DNA of 64,000 nucleotides from Acanthosepion pharaonis (lineage: Eukaryota; Mollusca; Cephalopoda; Sepiida; Sepiidae). The stretch's first letter is position 1, and each line of letters opens with the position of its first letter. A program made the position numbers and the translations under genes. The notes under the pieces were generated by a model that did not search any database, was not told where the DNA came from, and saw only the letters and a list, made by a program, of their open reading frames with translations. Shown here piece by piece: positions 1 to 13,375 of the stretch. The DNA lies in assembly GCA_903632075.3 (NCBI GenBank), contig CAHIKZ030001783.1, forward strand, positions 152,001 through 216,000. The letters are read 5' to 3'.

Positions 1-589
1 TCCTCCTCCTCAACACTTTCTCTGCCATTCATATCACATACTCCATTCAGCTTTATCATTTTGATGACTGCAACACTCTGCCTTAAGTCTCTTAAGCCTT
101 GAGTGAATTTTAATATTAAAAAAAAGTTAACTTGTTGCTATTATTATAAAAGTTTACTGAAATATAACAAGTTAGAAAATAGCTGATATTGAGTGATGAC
201 CAGGGTGCAAGGGTCTTGTGATCCCACCCCACCCAATCTATGATATCACAACTCTACTACATCTCAATTTTTATTCATACAAATTTTATTGCAATCTAAT
301 TATCACTGGGCAACAAAAAAAAATTTTTAAGTTGTCTGTTTTCCCAAATTATTTAGGACAATTTCTCACTGCCGAATCTGAAAATGACATCCGTTTCTCT
401 TGATAAGGTTATGTTTTTGTGCTGAGTTGAGTTTTTAAAAATCTGATCTGACTAAATTGATTACATTTTGTTAGTATTTCTCATACAAATAAAATTTTAA
501 GAAAAAAAATTATTTCTAACAATTTATTAATTAAATGTTACAAACATTAATTACAAAGTACTTATAAATTGTATGTTACATTATTGTTC

Positions 590-1640
590 AAAATTCAGGG
601 CTTGAAATTTCGTCTACTTGAACCCTTAGAATGATCAGCAGCAGGGGTGTCCTTCTTCAAAGTCCAGCAGTAATCAGCCATCAAGATTGCATCCCTGATA
701 CCTGGTCTCCATCTTTTTCATGTCCTGATGGAATTTCTCCCCTTGTTCATCACTCATTGATCCCAGATGCTCAGGAAACCAATCCATATGTAAGAATAAA
801 TAATGTATTTTGATGCTCATGTTGCATTCAAGATTCTTGAAAGCAGTCAGCATATTGATGACAAGTTCTGCATAGTTCCTGGCCTGGCTGTTGCCAAGAA
901 AGTTCTTTACAACCGGAACAAAAGCCTTCCATGCTTCTAGTTCCACTTTGTACATTGAGTTCTCAAACTCTGGATCTTTGAGCTGATGGATTTGAGGATC
1001 ATCAAAGATGCCAACTTTCAACTTCTCCATTATCAATCCTGGCAAAGCCTGGCACAAGTAAGTGAAGTAGCCACCATCCTTGTCCAGAGCTTTGGGGAAC
1101 TGCTTGATCAAGCCAAGCTTGATGTGCAGCTGTGGTAAAAATATCCTGTCTCTGTCTACCAGGGGCTTATTGATGATGTTTGTTGCTCTGCAAGACATCA
1201 GTTCCTCCTGAACAGGCTAGTCCTTTTTTCATGTAATGCTGAGCAGTGTCTCTACTATGACACATGCACAGAAAACATGGGTAATTGGTGAACCCAGACT
1301 GTTGTTCCAACAAAATGTTCACCATTTTCAGGTCAATGCAAATAAACCATTCATGCTGATCATAATGAATTTTCTCCAGCACCTACTTCACTGCTTTATA
1401 TTTCTCCTTCAGTGTAGTCAAGTGAGTGAGGGGTACAGAGGCAGATACTCAGTACATGTCTTACATACCAAGTGTGGTGCACAAACTTTATCCTGGTCAC
1501 CAAGTTTAATACCAAAATAATCAAAGTAAGCATGCTGTATGAAACTTGTGACTGGATTCTTGTTAGAAACAATGGTGTATGATGTAGCAGAATATGTTGG
1601 ACTTATTTTTACAAGATCTTCTGGTTGAAGCCATTTCATT
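590..1640 (-). pseudogene. Broken copy of a dispersed, uncharacterised multicopy gene
   Basis: Three minus-strand reading frames (1639-1418, 1382-1167, 1198-674) join in order into one protein-like stretch of about 330 residues. The first and third share a frame and the middle one is shifted, so at least two frameshifts break it. Visible motifs include YPCFLCMCHSRD (a Cys-containing segment), LPQLHIKLGLIKQF, and EEQGE-type GSMSDEQGEKFHQDMKKMETRYQG near the end (shown here only in part: DEQGEKFHQDMKKMETRYQG). Frame-shifted similarity continues to about position 590. I recognise this pattern as a family found in many copies in invertebrate genomes and annotated only as uncharacterised; I do not know its function. 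It is probably carried by a mobile element. The base composition is clearly less AT-rich than its surroundings, as expected for decayed coding sequence. No introns or terminal repeats were seen. Confidence 0.55.
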
Positions 1641-4600
1641 CACCTGTAAAATAAAAATATCAATTAGACATAAATTGGTGTATTTTACTCTTCAGTTTTA
1701 TTTCAAGAAATAAGAAAAATTGCATCATATAAAGTGAAAATACCTGTACATGTAGGAATCCTTCTACACAAGCTTTACTTAAATGTTAAAAAGTGGAGTG
1801 TCTGGATTCAATACAATAATATAAAATGTTGTAGGACGGCTCGTAATTTGATCTTTTAAAACAATCCTATGACGTTCATTAAAAGAATAAAATTATATAT
1901 AAAAACACAACATAATATGAAAAAATAACATTTATATAACAAGAATCCATGCTGGAATATACAGTTGGTTGAAATGTATTGAATAAGTAATGTCTTTTTT
2001 CTGGTTGTTAAAAGAGTTCTTGTATATAGTACAAACTGTATTGCATACATATGTGAGAAAGGTAAAATGTCGTTACTAGTGTGTTTATATGAGATAGTAT
2101 GTGTACGTAGTATGTGGTATAAAGGAGATAGTCTATAGTATGAGCTTAATTCTATCTATGATGTCGGTGTCTGAAGGCGGTTCCTTTGAGGTTTGGTCAG
2201 TGCTGCTGAGTCACTTCTTGATAGTGCGTGTGGAAGCAACTGAAGTCTTGAATATCAGCAGTTAGTGACATGGCCCTGAGTGGAATTTGAAAGACTCTGT
2301 TGTTGAGGTCAAACATTGTGATTTTTTATACTGTTATTCCTGAGAAATTTTCTCCTGAATTATATAATTTTACTTATCATAATTGGCCTAAAAAGTCATG
2401 TGGTATGCTTATTACTATGTTTGTGTAATATTTTGATGGCATACCTAAATTATAACGACTAATAAAACAGCCTTTCTGATTTGTATTCTATGCTTTTTGT
2501 ATTGTACAGTTTTATTGCGCGTTATTGGTTTATAAATATTTTGGAAGTGTGTTTTAATATTTATGTAGCTTTTTTTTTGGCTGAAAATACTTCTGATGGA
2601 TTAAAATTAATAAGTTTATAATTAACACAATTAGTTTTATTGTGTTAAATATGTTGCATATTTAGACATTTTAATGGATATGACAATGTAAACAAAAATG
2701 TGAAAAAACAGCATGTGGCCATAGCTCAAAAAGTTGACCTGATTGAGTAAAACAATGTGATTTTTGTATTCAGCACATCAAAATTGTCCTAAATCAGCTA
2801 AAAATATTTAGACAATAAATTTGGTGTTTACCAGTGATGTACAATAATGGATCATATGCAATATAGATGAACAATTCAACTAGAAAAGTTGAAAATAAAT
2901 ACAATGTATCTCAATACAAATTAGAGACATGTCACAGTAGATTGTTCTAGCTTAAATAAATCAATAACTTGAGATTTTTCATGTTAAAAAATTTGAATAA
3001 TCAACATTATGAATAAAAAATAGTAAATTTGATATAATGTTTTTTGGATACTTAGCATGAGTCAAACAAATTCCTGGATCTGGACAAAAAAAATGACCCC
3101 AGAATGACATAGCCTGCAAAAAATTTTCATTCTTTAATAGTCATTCGTGTTTAATTTAATTTGTAATGTATGTAAATGCAGATAGAAAAAAAGCAAATGT
3201 GATAGTGAGAGTCACAAAGCATTTTCTGGGACCCACAATCAGGCTTGCTCAGTCATTTAGTATGCACTGGCTATGGTGACAGTATAGTGTTTTTTGAAAT
3301 TAATTTCTGCTTTGGCCATGGATAGGGCTTGAATTGATTATTGGAGACACTAAAAAATCTTAGTGTCTCCATACTGACCCACTTGTCTATTTCCCTGTGG
3401 TCCCCAGATTTTGTTAGTGTTTTGTTTCTTTACACAAAGCAGTCATTGTGGAATGCAATCAAAACATCAGATCATTAATTTGTTACTTGAGGAAATATTT
3501 GATCTTACCCCTTTAATTATCTACTTTCTTTTTCAGCAAATAACTTATTTCACTGTCTATATCTGTGTCTTTAGAGAGATGTACATTATTTATATAAATA
3601 GACTCACTTCTGCATTAAGAGGTTGCATTTTCAAAATTGCCTTCTACAATACAAGGGTTAATCTACCATTAGCTGCATAAAAATTGTAACTTTTGTTTTT
3701 CCTCAATTAAACAAATATAGCTTTCTCTGGATTACATATGGAAATGGATTCAGTTCCTGAGGAAAAGTTCAATACTGTTCAGCTGATAGGGTGATCTTTG
3801 ACAGTGAGCCAATCAAACATATCTCGGTTAAGATGTTGAGCATAAATTTGCATACATCCCACTTGCATTGATAATGTGTGAGGCTATCTTCTTTATCATT
3901 GCCTGGATAATAGTCTGAGGTTATTTGAATATGCACAAATGATTTGCCATAATTCATAAACTCAGAACAAATATCCTTCTTAAATTGCTTAAAGGATTAA
4001 GCTTTAAAAATGGACTCTCCATCAAATCCTTCTTAACGTGTTTGTTTTTTCAAATGACTTTAACCATGCCTGCATATTGGCAAGAGGCATGGTCAGAAGA
4101 TGCACAGCTGCCTGCTTCTATCAGCCTATAATGATTAGTTGCCATTGACATTTACAAGTATAATGCATGTTAGAAAATTCTGTATTATTGCTGGGTAGCT
4201 CTCTGGCAGGCTCCCCTGTCTTTTGATCTTGGACAACTGCCTGTAATTGCCATGAAGCAGAGCTGTCAGAAACTTCTGTTTCTGTTATAAATCTTACACT
4301 CATGATAGATCTCTCTGAAAATGACTGAACCAAATAACTTACTCTACCACAGAGAATACTGGGATTGGTAGTCAAACAAGTTGTGAATACTTTACTTTAA
4401 TAATGGAGATTTTATAAGTACAAGAATGCATTTATGAAGATTTTAACAGGATAATTTGGAAAGCAAACTATGGGTTTTTCTAACATAAGACTAGCACTTT
4501 TAATATCTATGCGTGTATGGGGGGGATATGTATGACAAAGTGGAAAAAGTTTTTGGGTGATGCATTTCCTCTGGAAATTCAGGCTAAGTTTGACATTGAT

Positions 4601-5904
4601 ATAGCTACACATGTGTACAAACAAGACGTTGGCAATTTTAAATTTAAAGATGATTTAAAAAAATGTTTTGTGTTTTAGGTATATGATGCATCTGGCAGAG
4701 GGGCATATTCAACATTTGATAATTTTGCAGCAAGACACGCTTAAAGGTTTTAGGCAGTTTTGATCAGCATTTCTTTTCATGGTTAGCCATAACAAATTGT
4801 AATTGTAGGACTACCTTACACTTAAGTAAAATAATAACAATAATAATATTTATTAAGAATTTATTATAGGAAATATCAAGTTTTATGGAAACATTGTTGA
4901 CAATTATGTATTTGGTTACATAACAAATAAATAAAAAATAATATAAATTTTGATGCTATATTTGATTTGTTGTTTGGTATTTTTCATTTTCTCCTTTATT
5001 ATTGGCAGCATTTGGCTGCAATGCTATGTTTCCTAAGTTAAACAAACTGAGGCTATTTCATTTACGTTTTGTTACCTCTCTTTTTCAATGTTGTTTTTAG
5101 ATCACTTTCTTCCAGTCATTTTGATGGGCAATAGTGAAGTTCTGAAATTTAGAATGATCTTATTCCATTTAAAAAATAAAGTCTGTAAAAGTAATATTTT
5201 AAATTAATATATGATCAAAAATAAAATGCTTTTGACAAATCACCTTAATGATTTCCCTATAATTATGTAAAATTAATGTAACGATATTCTGCAGATAAAT
5301 ATACGGTTTATGTTACCTCATCTCATTGCATGGTTATGAATTATAAACCTAAATTAAGCTTGAAATATTGTGTAATTGGCTCTAATTTTTTGAAAAATAT
5401 TTGGATATGATATAATAATTTTCAATGAGAAAAAAAAGAACAATTTTCAAAATTTTTTTTTAATAAGCCCCTTCTCTGCCAAACACATCATTTGAGCCAA
5501 TTTCATTTAGATTCTTTTTCTTTTTGTTTCCATCAATTTTGTTATTAAATATCCTACATTGTGATAATAGAAGATTTACCAAAAACTTTGTCATACATCT
5601 TTCTCACAAAATTGTTTTTGATTATATAAAAATTTATATACCTTTATTACATATAATATATAAATACCTGGTTATCAAAAGTGAAATCCTGTTTTGGATT
5701 TACAATAATACTAGCATACTCTGTTTTTTTTTTTTTTTTATTTAGTTATTTTTTTTTTTTTTAATGAAAATGAATTTTGAAACTTGGTAAAAAAACCAAA
5801 ACAAACTGTTTTTTTTTTGTTTTTTTCAAATAAACTTGATTATCTAGCTATACTAATAAAATTTAGAATCAAAATTTTTATACCATAAATATTTCTGCTA
5901 CATC
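1641..5904. other. AT-rich intergenic DNA, no gene seen
   Basis: No convincing coding frame, RNA gene or classified repeat was found here. Frames of 60-90 codons exist on both strands but have AT-driven composition and no family resemblance. A degenerate stretch at 4530-4600 resembles part of the repeat at 22225-22300, sharing a GACAAA-TGGAAAAA and TTTTTGGGTGATG pattern. Poly-T runs occur at 5721-5762 and 5810-5827. Confidence 0.5.
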
Positions 5905-6225
5905 TAGTTTTCCCACTACCATAATGTAGCTTTGTGCAATACTAGACTGATGGCAAGATCTCATCATTTTACAACTAAAATTGGTACATGTAACTGTAAG
6001 TTCTATGCTAACTTTTTTTTGTCTTGCACTTCTTGCTTGTGGAACTCTCTTCTGGTTTCTTGCTTTCCTGTCAACTTTGATCTTAAAAAATTGAAATGCA
6101 ATGTCAGTTTTTATCTTTTGTTGTAATTCCTGTTCTTTTATTCTTCTGTTGCCTTAATGTTTTCTTTTTCCTCATATTTGTCTTGATGGCTTTACTGCCT
6201 TTCGTGAGGTGAAATGATTAAAAAA
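5905..6225 (+). mobile_element. LINE 3' end fragment (family A)
   Basis: This is the 3' terminal part of a non-LTR retrotransposon. Read on +, it gives a weakly conserved C-terminus with LWNSLL, SCFPVNFDL and KKLKCNVSF, resembling the RT-ORF tail common to CR1/L2-like LINEs (a 'RLWNSLP ... FKxxVNxxL' pattern). An untranslated tail follows, ending in GTGAGGTGAAATGATT and an A-run. About ten other copies in the window share this tail, so the 3' end is well defined. The 5' end is truncated, as is usual for LINE insertions. The exact LINE clade is uncertain. Confidence 0.6.
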
Positions 6226-7794
6226 AAATTATCAAACAAAACTATGCTTAGAGTAGAATAGTCATTACTGAAAATGTTTTGTTAACCTTTAACACAGTGA
6301 AGGCATTAAAGTCACCTCATCATTAATTAACTTTTCTGTGACAATAAGCCAACATGTAAAGGTTAAATCATTCATTTTGGGTTGGAACCAAATTTGGGTC
6401 TGGTTGATTCATAAATGTTTAAAACTTCTAAAAGTGCAATGTAATTTTCATTTATTTTCATGTTTATAACAATATTGGGTCTTGGAGACTCTGCCAAGTA
6501 AAATGCTTTTTGATGAATTTATTGTTGTTGAATATAAGACTTAGAATTCTTGTCTTGCAATTCCTACTTCAAAACTTTTTCTGTGACCTCAGATAATGTT
6601 CCAGGCTGAATTGTTTTTTTTATTTTTTTTTTTATTCACAAAATTGCTTTGCAGTTTACTAAACCTACTTGATTAAGAGAGAATAAGCCTACAACTCATC
6701 TAATATTTAGTCACATATATATATGTGTGTGTGTGTGTTTGTTAAATTCAACCAACAAGGTCTGTCTATTTCATTTCTGATATTTTTTAAACTTTTGTGT
6801 GAAATTGATATATATTTGGATTGTCCAAAATACATTTTTTTTCCCAAGTACTTTTAATTATCTTAGTCATTATCAAGAACTGAGTATTGTCAGTATGGTA
6901 AACAGTATCTATTTGACTCAATCCTGACATTGGAATTAGAATCATTTCAAAACGTCATCATATGTAATGGTTTAATGAAAAGGCATGTATTGAATATTTT
7001 AGGTGTATTACATATTTAGTTATTTTCTGGAATTAAAAATATGGTTTAAAAATAAAGCCTTCAAATAGTATGCTGATTATACACTATTCAATCTGCTTAT
7101 ATTCTAGATGCCAATTTTAAAGAACATCTTTCAATACCATCAATTCTGATGCATATTCAGGCTTTGGAGATGTGTTATTTCCTGAATTTATTGTATCTGT
7201 ATGCAAAAGAATACAGTATCATTTCTTGAAAAGCCATCTTCAAATCATTTTTCAATAAATATATGAAGAAAATATCCTTTTTTATTTAAGGAGAAATGCC
7301 TTTGTAAAATAGTGATGTACATGTTTTATAAGCAGGCAAATATGGCATATGTTAGCAAAAAAACAAATATTTGTTAATAATATTTATTGATTCAGTAGTT
7401 TGTTAAGCAGCACATGTCTTTTAAAAATGTCTTCCTACCAGTACTTGTTTGGTTCCATAATGTAAATCATTAAGGTGCTATATTGAGTTCTTCAGTGCAT
7501 CTTTAGAGCAAGGTGCACGTTACTTGGCAACATTATCTCCTCTCCTCTGTGTAATATGAGAGAGGAAGTACTGAGTTATATGGAACCAATAGCAAAGTAG
7601 AGTCCTTGACCTGACTGCACTCTTCTGTCAACGATCATGCTATACTTTTGTCAAGAAATCTGATTACAAAGCACAGGGAGTGGGGGTGGGAGGGATTAGT
7701 GACTTTTTCTTTTTTTTTCTTTTTTTTTCTTTTCTTTTTTTATGCAGAACATTAGTGTAAAGTTAATATATGCAACTTGAGATAGAATTCCCAA

Positions 7795-8010
7795 TTTACC
7801 AAATTTTCTAGTCCTGGGTATAACAATAAACTACATCCAGCAGCAAAGCCTCTGATTAGGAGATTGGAGGCTTTGAAGAGTGTGGAACCACCTCTTAATT
7901 AATGTTGTTTCCAGGTCCACTCTGACCCAGGGTGATAACACACATTAGGGTCCCAGCTGTGGGCAAATAGTGAACTGCCAAACAAAACACTATGAAAGTA
8001 TCAAAATACA
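7795..8010 (+). repeat. Interspersed repeat family C, copy 1
   Basis: A stretch of about 200 bp matches 45585-45800 in opposite orientation. Shared blocks are the GGTGGTTCC, CAGGTCCAC/CTGACCC, GGGTCCCAGCT, GGCAAATAGT and AACACTATGAAAGT segments. It is non-coding and has no visible terminal repeats. Class unknown; it may be a SINE body or an LTR fragment. Confidence 0.55.
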
Positions 8011-8282
8011 TTTTTTATAGTAAAAATACCAGCAATAAATTTTTATATAAAAAAAGACTAGCAATACATGTTTATAGTAAAACAATACATTTTTAAAGTA
8101 AAATAACCAAAAATGTGTTCTGATTATTTACACTTTGGCATTAAATAATTCATAGAGTTAAAATTTGCTAAACAAAACTAAGTTTTCTACATTGTTCTCC
8201 CAGCAGGATTTGTACAATAGCAAAAAAAAAAAAAAAATCAATAAAAATTCTGTTATATCACATTATTTGCTAATTGAATATC

Positions 8283-8760
8283 TCTAATGGTAATATTAGC
8301 TGTTTCCTTAAAAGGAAATATTTGGTATTCATTAACCGAGCAGCCAGTGCCATTGTTGGGTGAAGTTTATAAAATCTTAAAACAATTTTTCAGGAAAATA
8401 GGTTTCTCAAGTCCACTGTTATCATTCTTTCTAGTATTGATGGGGGCTTACTTCCTAAACTTTTATTTGAAGTAGTGTGAAACATTAAAATCTTGATTAT
8501 TTTCTTTTTCAGTTATATGAAATCTATTTTAGTTGTTGCTTTGGTTGAAAGTCCATATGGTTTCTGTTATTTGATACAGTTTTGTAATGTCAGTCCTACA
8601 TGTTTCAAAGGATTGTCCCTTCTAAAACCTACAGGCTTCATTTGGTTAAAGACATTTTTAATCATTGATCTGAGGGAGAAGTTATATGCAGCTAACAGTT
8701 AAGATATTTCTGAATGATTTTGGTAACATGCATACCATCCATACAAAAATCTAGGTAAAA
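8283..8760 (+). repeat. Interspersed repeat family B, copy 1
   Basis: The block begins AATGGTAATATTAGCTGTTTCC and carries a palindromic TTTCCTT-AAAGGAAA core. Blocks such as GTATTGATGGGGG, TTTGAAGTAGTGTG and GTTAAGATATTTCTGAA follow. Other copies are at 25310, 32405 (minus), 54205, 56020 (minus) and 59355. No coding sequence is supported, and the frames at 8287-8475 and 8493-8702 are incidental. Class unknown; I infer an ancient non-autonomous element. Confidence 0.55.
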
Positions 8761-9480
8761 GATTTTTTTTTTCTCAAGATCATTCTTATCACAACTATGA
8801 CTGTGTATGTCATCAGCATAGTCCCTTCATTATCAATACAATGGCATTAGGAGGGGAAGCAGGAGCTTTATTCTTTTTAGGAAATGATGCTGCGTTGAAG
8901 ATGAAGTAGAACTTTATGACAAAAATTATAAGTACAGGATAAATCTTTTTTTTGCTGAAATTGTGACTGGTTAAAATAAAATAACAAATTTTACCTTTAA
9001 AAGAAGGGATTTTGTTCAAAGCTCCTCAGATATTACCAATTGTGTCTTAAATATGAGGAAGGATAGAGAACACACCAGCCAAGACATAGTATTTGATTGA
9101 TTTGTTTTTTTTTATGGCTTATCAACATTTTGCATGTTATCTAAAGCCAGAAAATATTTTTTTAGGTTGTAAGAATATTTTGGAAATAATAATTTACTTG
9201 CCACTACTTTGGTGATCAAATGGAAACTAGAGTTTTTAGCATTATTTGAATGTAAGCCTGAAGCATACATGTTATTTCACATATTCATTCAGTAGTTCAA
9301 CACACTTGGATCATCATTTCCCAACTTTCAACTTTTCAAAAAAAAAAAAATTTTGGTGCTTGGACATTGAAATACTATTTTTTTGCTGCTATCTTCTCTG
9401 AATCATTAAAACATTTTCTTGCTTTCAAACTTTTTACAGAGATTATCATTTCAATACCATCAATGTTGATGCATACTCCT

Positions 9481-10583
9481 TATGACATTTGAGTCTAGAA
9501 CATGTCCATGTCCGTTCCTTATGACATTTGGGTCTAGAACATGTCCATGTCCGTTCCTTATGACATTTGAGTCTAGAACATGTCCATGTCCGTTCCTTAT
9601 GACATTTGAGTCTAGAACATGTCCATGTCCGTTCCTTATGACATTTGGGTCTAGAACATGTCCATGTCCGTTCCTTATGACATTTGAGTCTAGAACATGT
9701 CCATGTCCGTTCCTTATGACATTTGGGTCTAGAACATGTCCATGTCCGTTCCTTATGACATTTGAGTCTAGAACATGTCCATGTCCGTTCCTTATGACAT
9801 TTGGGTCTAGAACATGTCCATGTCCGTTCCTTATGACATTTGAGTCTAGAACATGTCCATGTCCGTTCCTTTATGACATTTGAGTCTAGAACATGTCCAT
9901 GTCCGTTCCTTATGACATTTGGGTCTAGAACATGTCCATGTCCGTTCCTTATGACATTTGAGTCTAGAACATGTCCATGTCCGTTCCTTATGACATTTGA
10001 GTCTAGAACGTGTCCATGTCCGTTCCTTATGACATTTGAGTTAGAACATGTCCATGTCCGTTCTTATGACATTTGAGTCTAGAACGTGTCCATGTCCGTT
10101 CCTTATGACATTTGAGTCTAGAACATGTCCATGTCCGTTCCTTATGACATTTGGGTCTAGAACGTGTCCATGTCCGTTCCTTATGACATTTGGGTCTAGA
10201 ACGTGTCCATGTCCGTTCCTTATGACATTTGGGTCTAGAACGTGTCCATGTCCGTTCCTTATGACATTTGAGTCTAGAACGTGTCCATGTCCGTTCCTTA
10301 TGACATTTGGGTCTAGGACATGTCCATGACCTTTCCTTATGGCATTTGGGTCTAGGATGTGTCCATGACCTTTCCTTATGACATTTGGGTCTAGGACGTG
10401 TCCATGACCTTTCCTTATGGCATTTGGGTCTAGGACGTGTCCATGACCTTTCCTTATGACATTTGGGTCTAGGACGTGTCCATGACCTTTCCTTATGGCA
10501 TTTGGGTCTAGGACGTGTCCATGACCTTTCCTTATGACATTTGGGTCTAGGACGTGTCCATGACTTTCTCTTATGACTTTTGT
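9481..10583 (+). repeat. 39-bp minisatellite, about 28 copies
   Basis: Tandem units of exactly 39 bp begin TATGACATTT and contain TCTAGAACATGTCCATG, then TCCGTTCCT. Because 39 is divisible by three and the consensus lacks stops in one frame, long repetitive frames appear (MTFESRTCPCPFL per unit). They have no start context, are interrupted by indels (an extra T near 9871, two missing bases near 10040-10062), and I do not regard them as coding. Two zones differ. Copies from 9481 to about 10310 carry GAG or GGG at one site and end CCGTTCCT. Copies from about 10310 on carry TAGGAC and end GACCTTTCCT. The array decays at 10565-10590. Confidence 0.95.
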
Positions 10584-10589
10584 GCCTTT

Positions 10590-10790
10590 ATTTCATCCCC
10601 AAATCCTGTTTTCTTATTCCTTGTCATGTCCAGTATTCTGTGGAATGTCAAAAAGAAGCCTTTTTTTAACCCATAGTCCTCTGTTCTTGTTCCTTGTCAA
10701 GTCCAGTGTCCTTTCTAGAAAATGTCAAACAGGACCCTTTATTTAACCTATATAGGTTTTTGTCAGGTCAACCATAGCTCTATTCTTTTA
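10590..10790 (+). repeat. Degenerate tandem duplication flanking the minisatellite
   Basis: Two units of roughly 75-80 bp (about 10604-10675 and 10676-10750) share TTATTCCTTGTCATGTCCAG-like, AATGTCAAA and TTTAACC blocks. They lie directly downstream of the 39-bp array and may be its diverged edge. No coding potential is supported. Confidence 0.4.
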
Positions 10791-11794
10791 CCTTTTAATG
10801 TTGATGTTTTTCCTATGGATTATCAAAACTGATGACTTACAATGAATTATCTTTAGTGGGTATTGCAGTGAAGTTTTATGGATCAAATTAAGGGACACAA
10901 TGGTGAGCAAATCTGACACACTCAAGTTTGACTGGTGATAACAGCAATTGAAACATTATGATCAACACAATAACAACAATATAAAAGGTCTAAAAGAATC
11001 AATGTAAACTAGTAACAACATCATGTCTCAAAAATTAAAATCAAAATATGTATTGATTTATAAATATTAATCAGCTTAATTATATGCTGGATTATGTCTG
11101 TTTTTTTTTTCTCTCTCTCTCTATAGACTGATAGTTTTCCAACAGATAAATAGTATCTGTCATTTAGTTTATAATGAGTAAACAAAAATGGTTATTGGCT
11201 TAGATGGTTGCTCTGAAAGACCTACTTTTGTTAGGATAGACAAATAAAATATGAGATTCATTCTTTTGTCATTTTGATACAATTTCTACAGTCTTTGATT
11301 ATTGATACATAAGATTATTGGGAAATTACTTTTACAATAAAAGAACAAAATCTATAAATATGTTCTTGTACAAAAATTACCATCAATTGGAATGAGCCAG
11401 AAATCTTTCATCAAATTCTCTTTTCCATGAAACCAAGAATAATAATTAAAATTCATACATATGAACTAGATAAAGATACATCATTATTTCTTTTCTGCTT
11501 AATATTTTCACTTTATTCCAGAGGGATTGATGACTACCTTTTTCATTCTATATATGATCAGCTATGATTGATTTTATTGCCTCACCCTTAAAGGGTAGTT
11601 ACAGTAAGTAATGCAAACTTAAATTCAGTGGAAACAGGGTAAGCAATAACTGAGAAGTACTAAATAAGAACAACAGGAGATACCCCTAGACATGGCCAGT
11701 GGAACGAAAAAAAAAAAACAAAAAAAAAAAAACAGCCTAACCTCATAGATTAAATAAAGGGTTCAGTTTGAAATTCCCTATAAGTTGTTCAGAG

Positions 11795-11910
11795 CGAAAT
11801 GCACCTGATAAAAGCCAGATGGCACAACAGCTAAGACATTGTGATAATAACAACAAAGATGAGGACAATAGTCCAAGTGTATATAATGAATTAAGATGTT
11901 TTGCATTACC
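11795..11910 (+). repeat. PLE-associated repeat family D, degenerate copy
   Basis: The block holds CCTGATAAAAGCC, GACATTGTGATAATAAC, then AAAGATGAGGACAATAGTCC. The same ordered blocks occur in the family D foldback at 41385-41960. The hammerhead-like boxes are damaged here: the GAAA box reads AAGA. The small frame at 11768-11950 is incidental. Confidence 0.5.
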
Positions 11911-12059
11911 TAGTTGTGAATTTGCAAAATTTCCAAAAGAAATTATCTGAATTTTTACAAGCACCTTAAAATAATATAATTTTGTATCATCTTTATAAGT
12001 TTAAACATTAAAACCTGATTTTGTTTTAGGATATAATTTATTCAGAAAAATGCATTTTT

Positions 12060-12225
12060 AAACAATTTTTTATGAACAATCTTCAATAATTTAAATGCAA
12101 TATCAATCACCATCTTCTGTCATCCTGAATTCTGGTTTTATTGTCCTTTCTCTCTTTCACTCTTGGAATCCCCTGGTATCCTAATCCTGGTGGCATTATT
12201 GTCTTGCTTGGAGTGAAATGATTAA
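12060..12225 (+). mobile_element. LINE 3' end fragment (family A)
   Basis: This short 5'-truncated copy keeps the AATTTAAATGCAATATCAATC segment, CT-rich stretches and the tail ending GCTTGGAGTGAAATGATTAAA. It matches the tails at 5905, 39990 and 48225. It is about 165 bp, with no intact coding. Confidence 0.6.
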
Positions 12226-12959
12226 AAAACAAAAATAACAACAAAACACACTAATATTATTGGCTGAAAACCTCATTGATCCACTTCTTAGAAATGGCTT
12301 TGTACAGAAATACGCATAATAATCCTTTAAAGTTTTTTTTTTTTTTTTTTTTTTAATATGATAAATATTAGAATTAAGACTGTGCCTAGTATTAAACAGT
12401 TCAAACATGCAACTAGATACATGCTATAAATGGTTGAGTCTATGAATACATTATAGAGTAAATCTGTTTCTAAACAGAGCAGACTTGTAAATTCAGTAAA
12501 ATGAATATTTTTCAACCAGCTCTAGTACAGTCTCAACACTAGTGAATCCTATACGCATGGTGTTTTTCATGGCAAATAATTCTGTTTCCAGCTATGTCTT
12601 CAGACAACTAGATGTCTGTCCTTCTCTACTGACGTCTGGGAATAGCAGCATGCACTCATGTGCAGTATTTCAAAGATGAACACTTTTTGTTCCCTCCTTG
12701 ATTACATCTGAGAAGATGGAGAAGAGTAAAAGTGGCCATGAAAACCCTTCATTGATGTGAATAATACAGTGAAAAGTGTTCGTTCTGTATACATAATCTG
12801 TTAACGTCTGAAGGAGATACAATTCTCTCTCTCTCTCATTCTTCAAACTGATGCCCATTGTGATGCTTATTTGCTAGGTGCAATTGTAATTCTACTAGAA
12901 GACATTTCTTAGACAACTGGTTCTTATTGACTTGCATTTTGTCAGGGAGAACTGTAGTA

Positions 12960-13311
12960 TTTCTTTTTCTCGCTTTCTCTTTCCTCTCTTTCTCGCTTTC
13001 TCTTTCCTCTCTTTCTCGCTTTCTCTTTCCTCTCTTTCTCGCTTTCTCTTTCCTCTCTTTCGCTTTCTCTTTCTTCCTCCTCTTTTCTCCTTTCTTTCCC
13101 CCTCTCTCTTTTCTCTCTTTCCCCCTCTCTCTTTCCCCCCTCTCTCTTTCCCCTCTCTCCCTCTCTCTCTCCTTCTCTCTCCTCTTCTCCTCTCTCTTTC
13201 TCCTTCTCCTTCTCTCTTTCTCCTTCTCTCTCTCTCTCTCCTTCTCCTCTCTCTCTCTCTTTCTCCTTCTCTCTCTCTCTCTTTCTCCTTCTCCTCTCTC
13301 TCTCTCTCTCT

Positions 13312-13375
<64 letters not shown>

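Noticed and set aside
4121..4375. 84-codon minus-strand frame
   Set aside because: No recognised domain and no splice or start context. It may be by chance.
9482..10329. Tandem-repeat protein of MTFESRTCPCPFL units
   Set aside because: The 39-bp unit is a multiple of three and lacks stops in one frame. Indels break the frame and there is no gene context.
9481..10583. CRISPR-like array
   Set aside because: Units are contiguous, with no unique spacers, and the sequence is eukaryotic.
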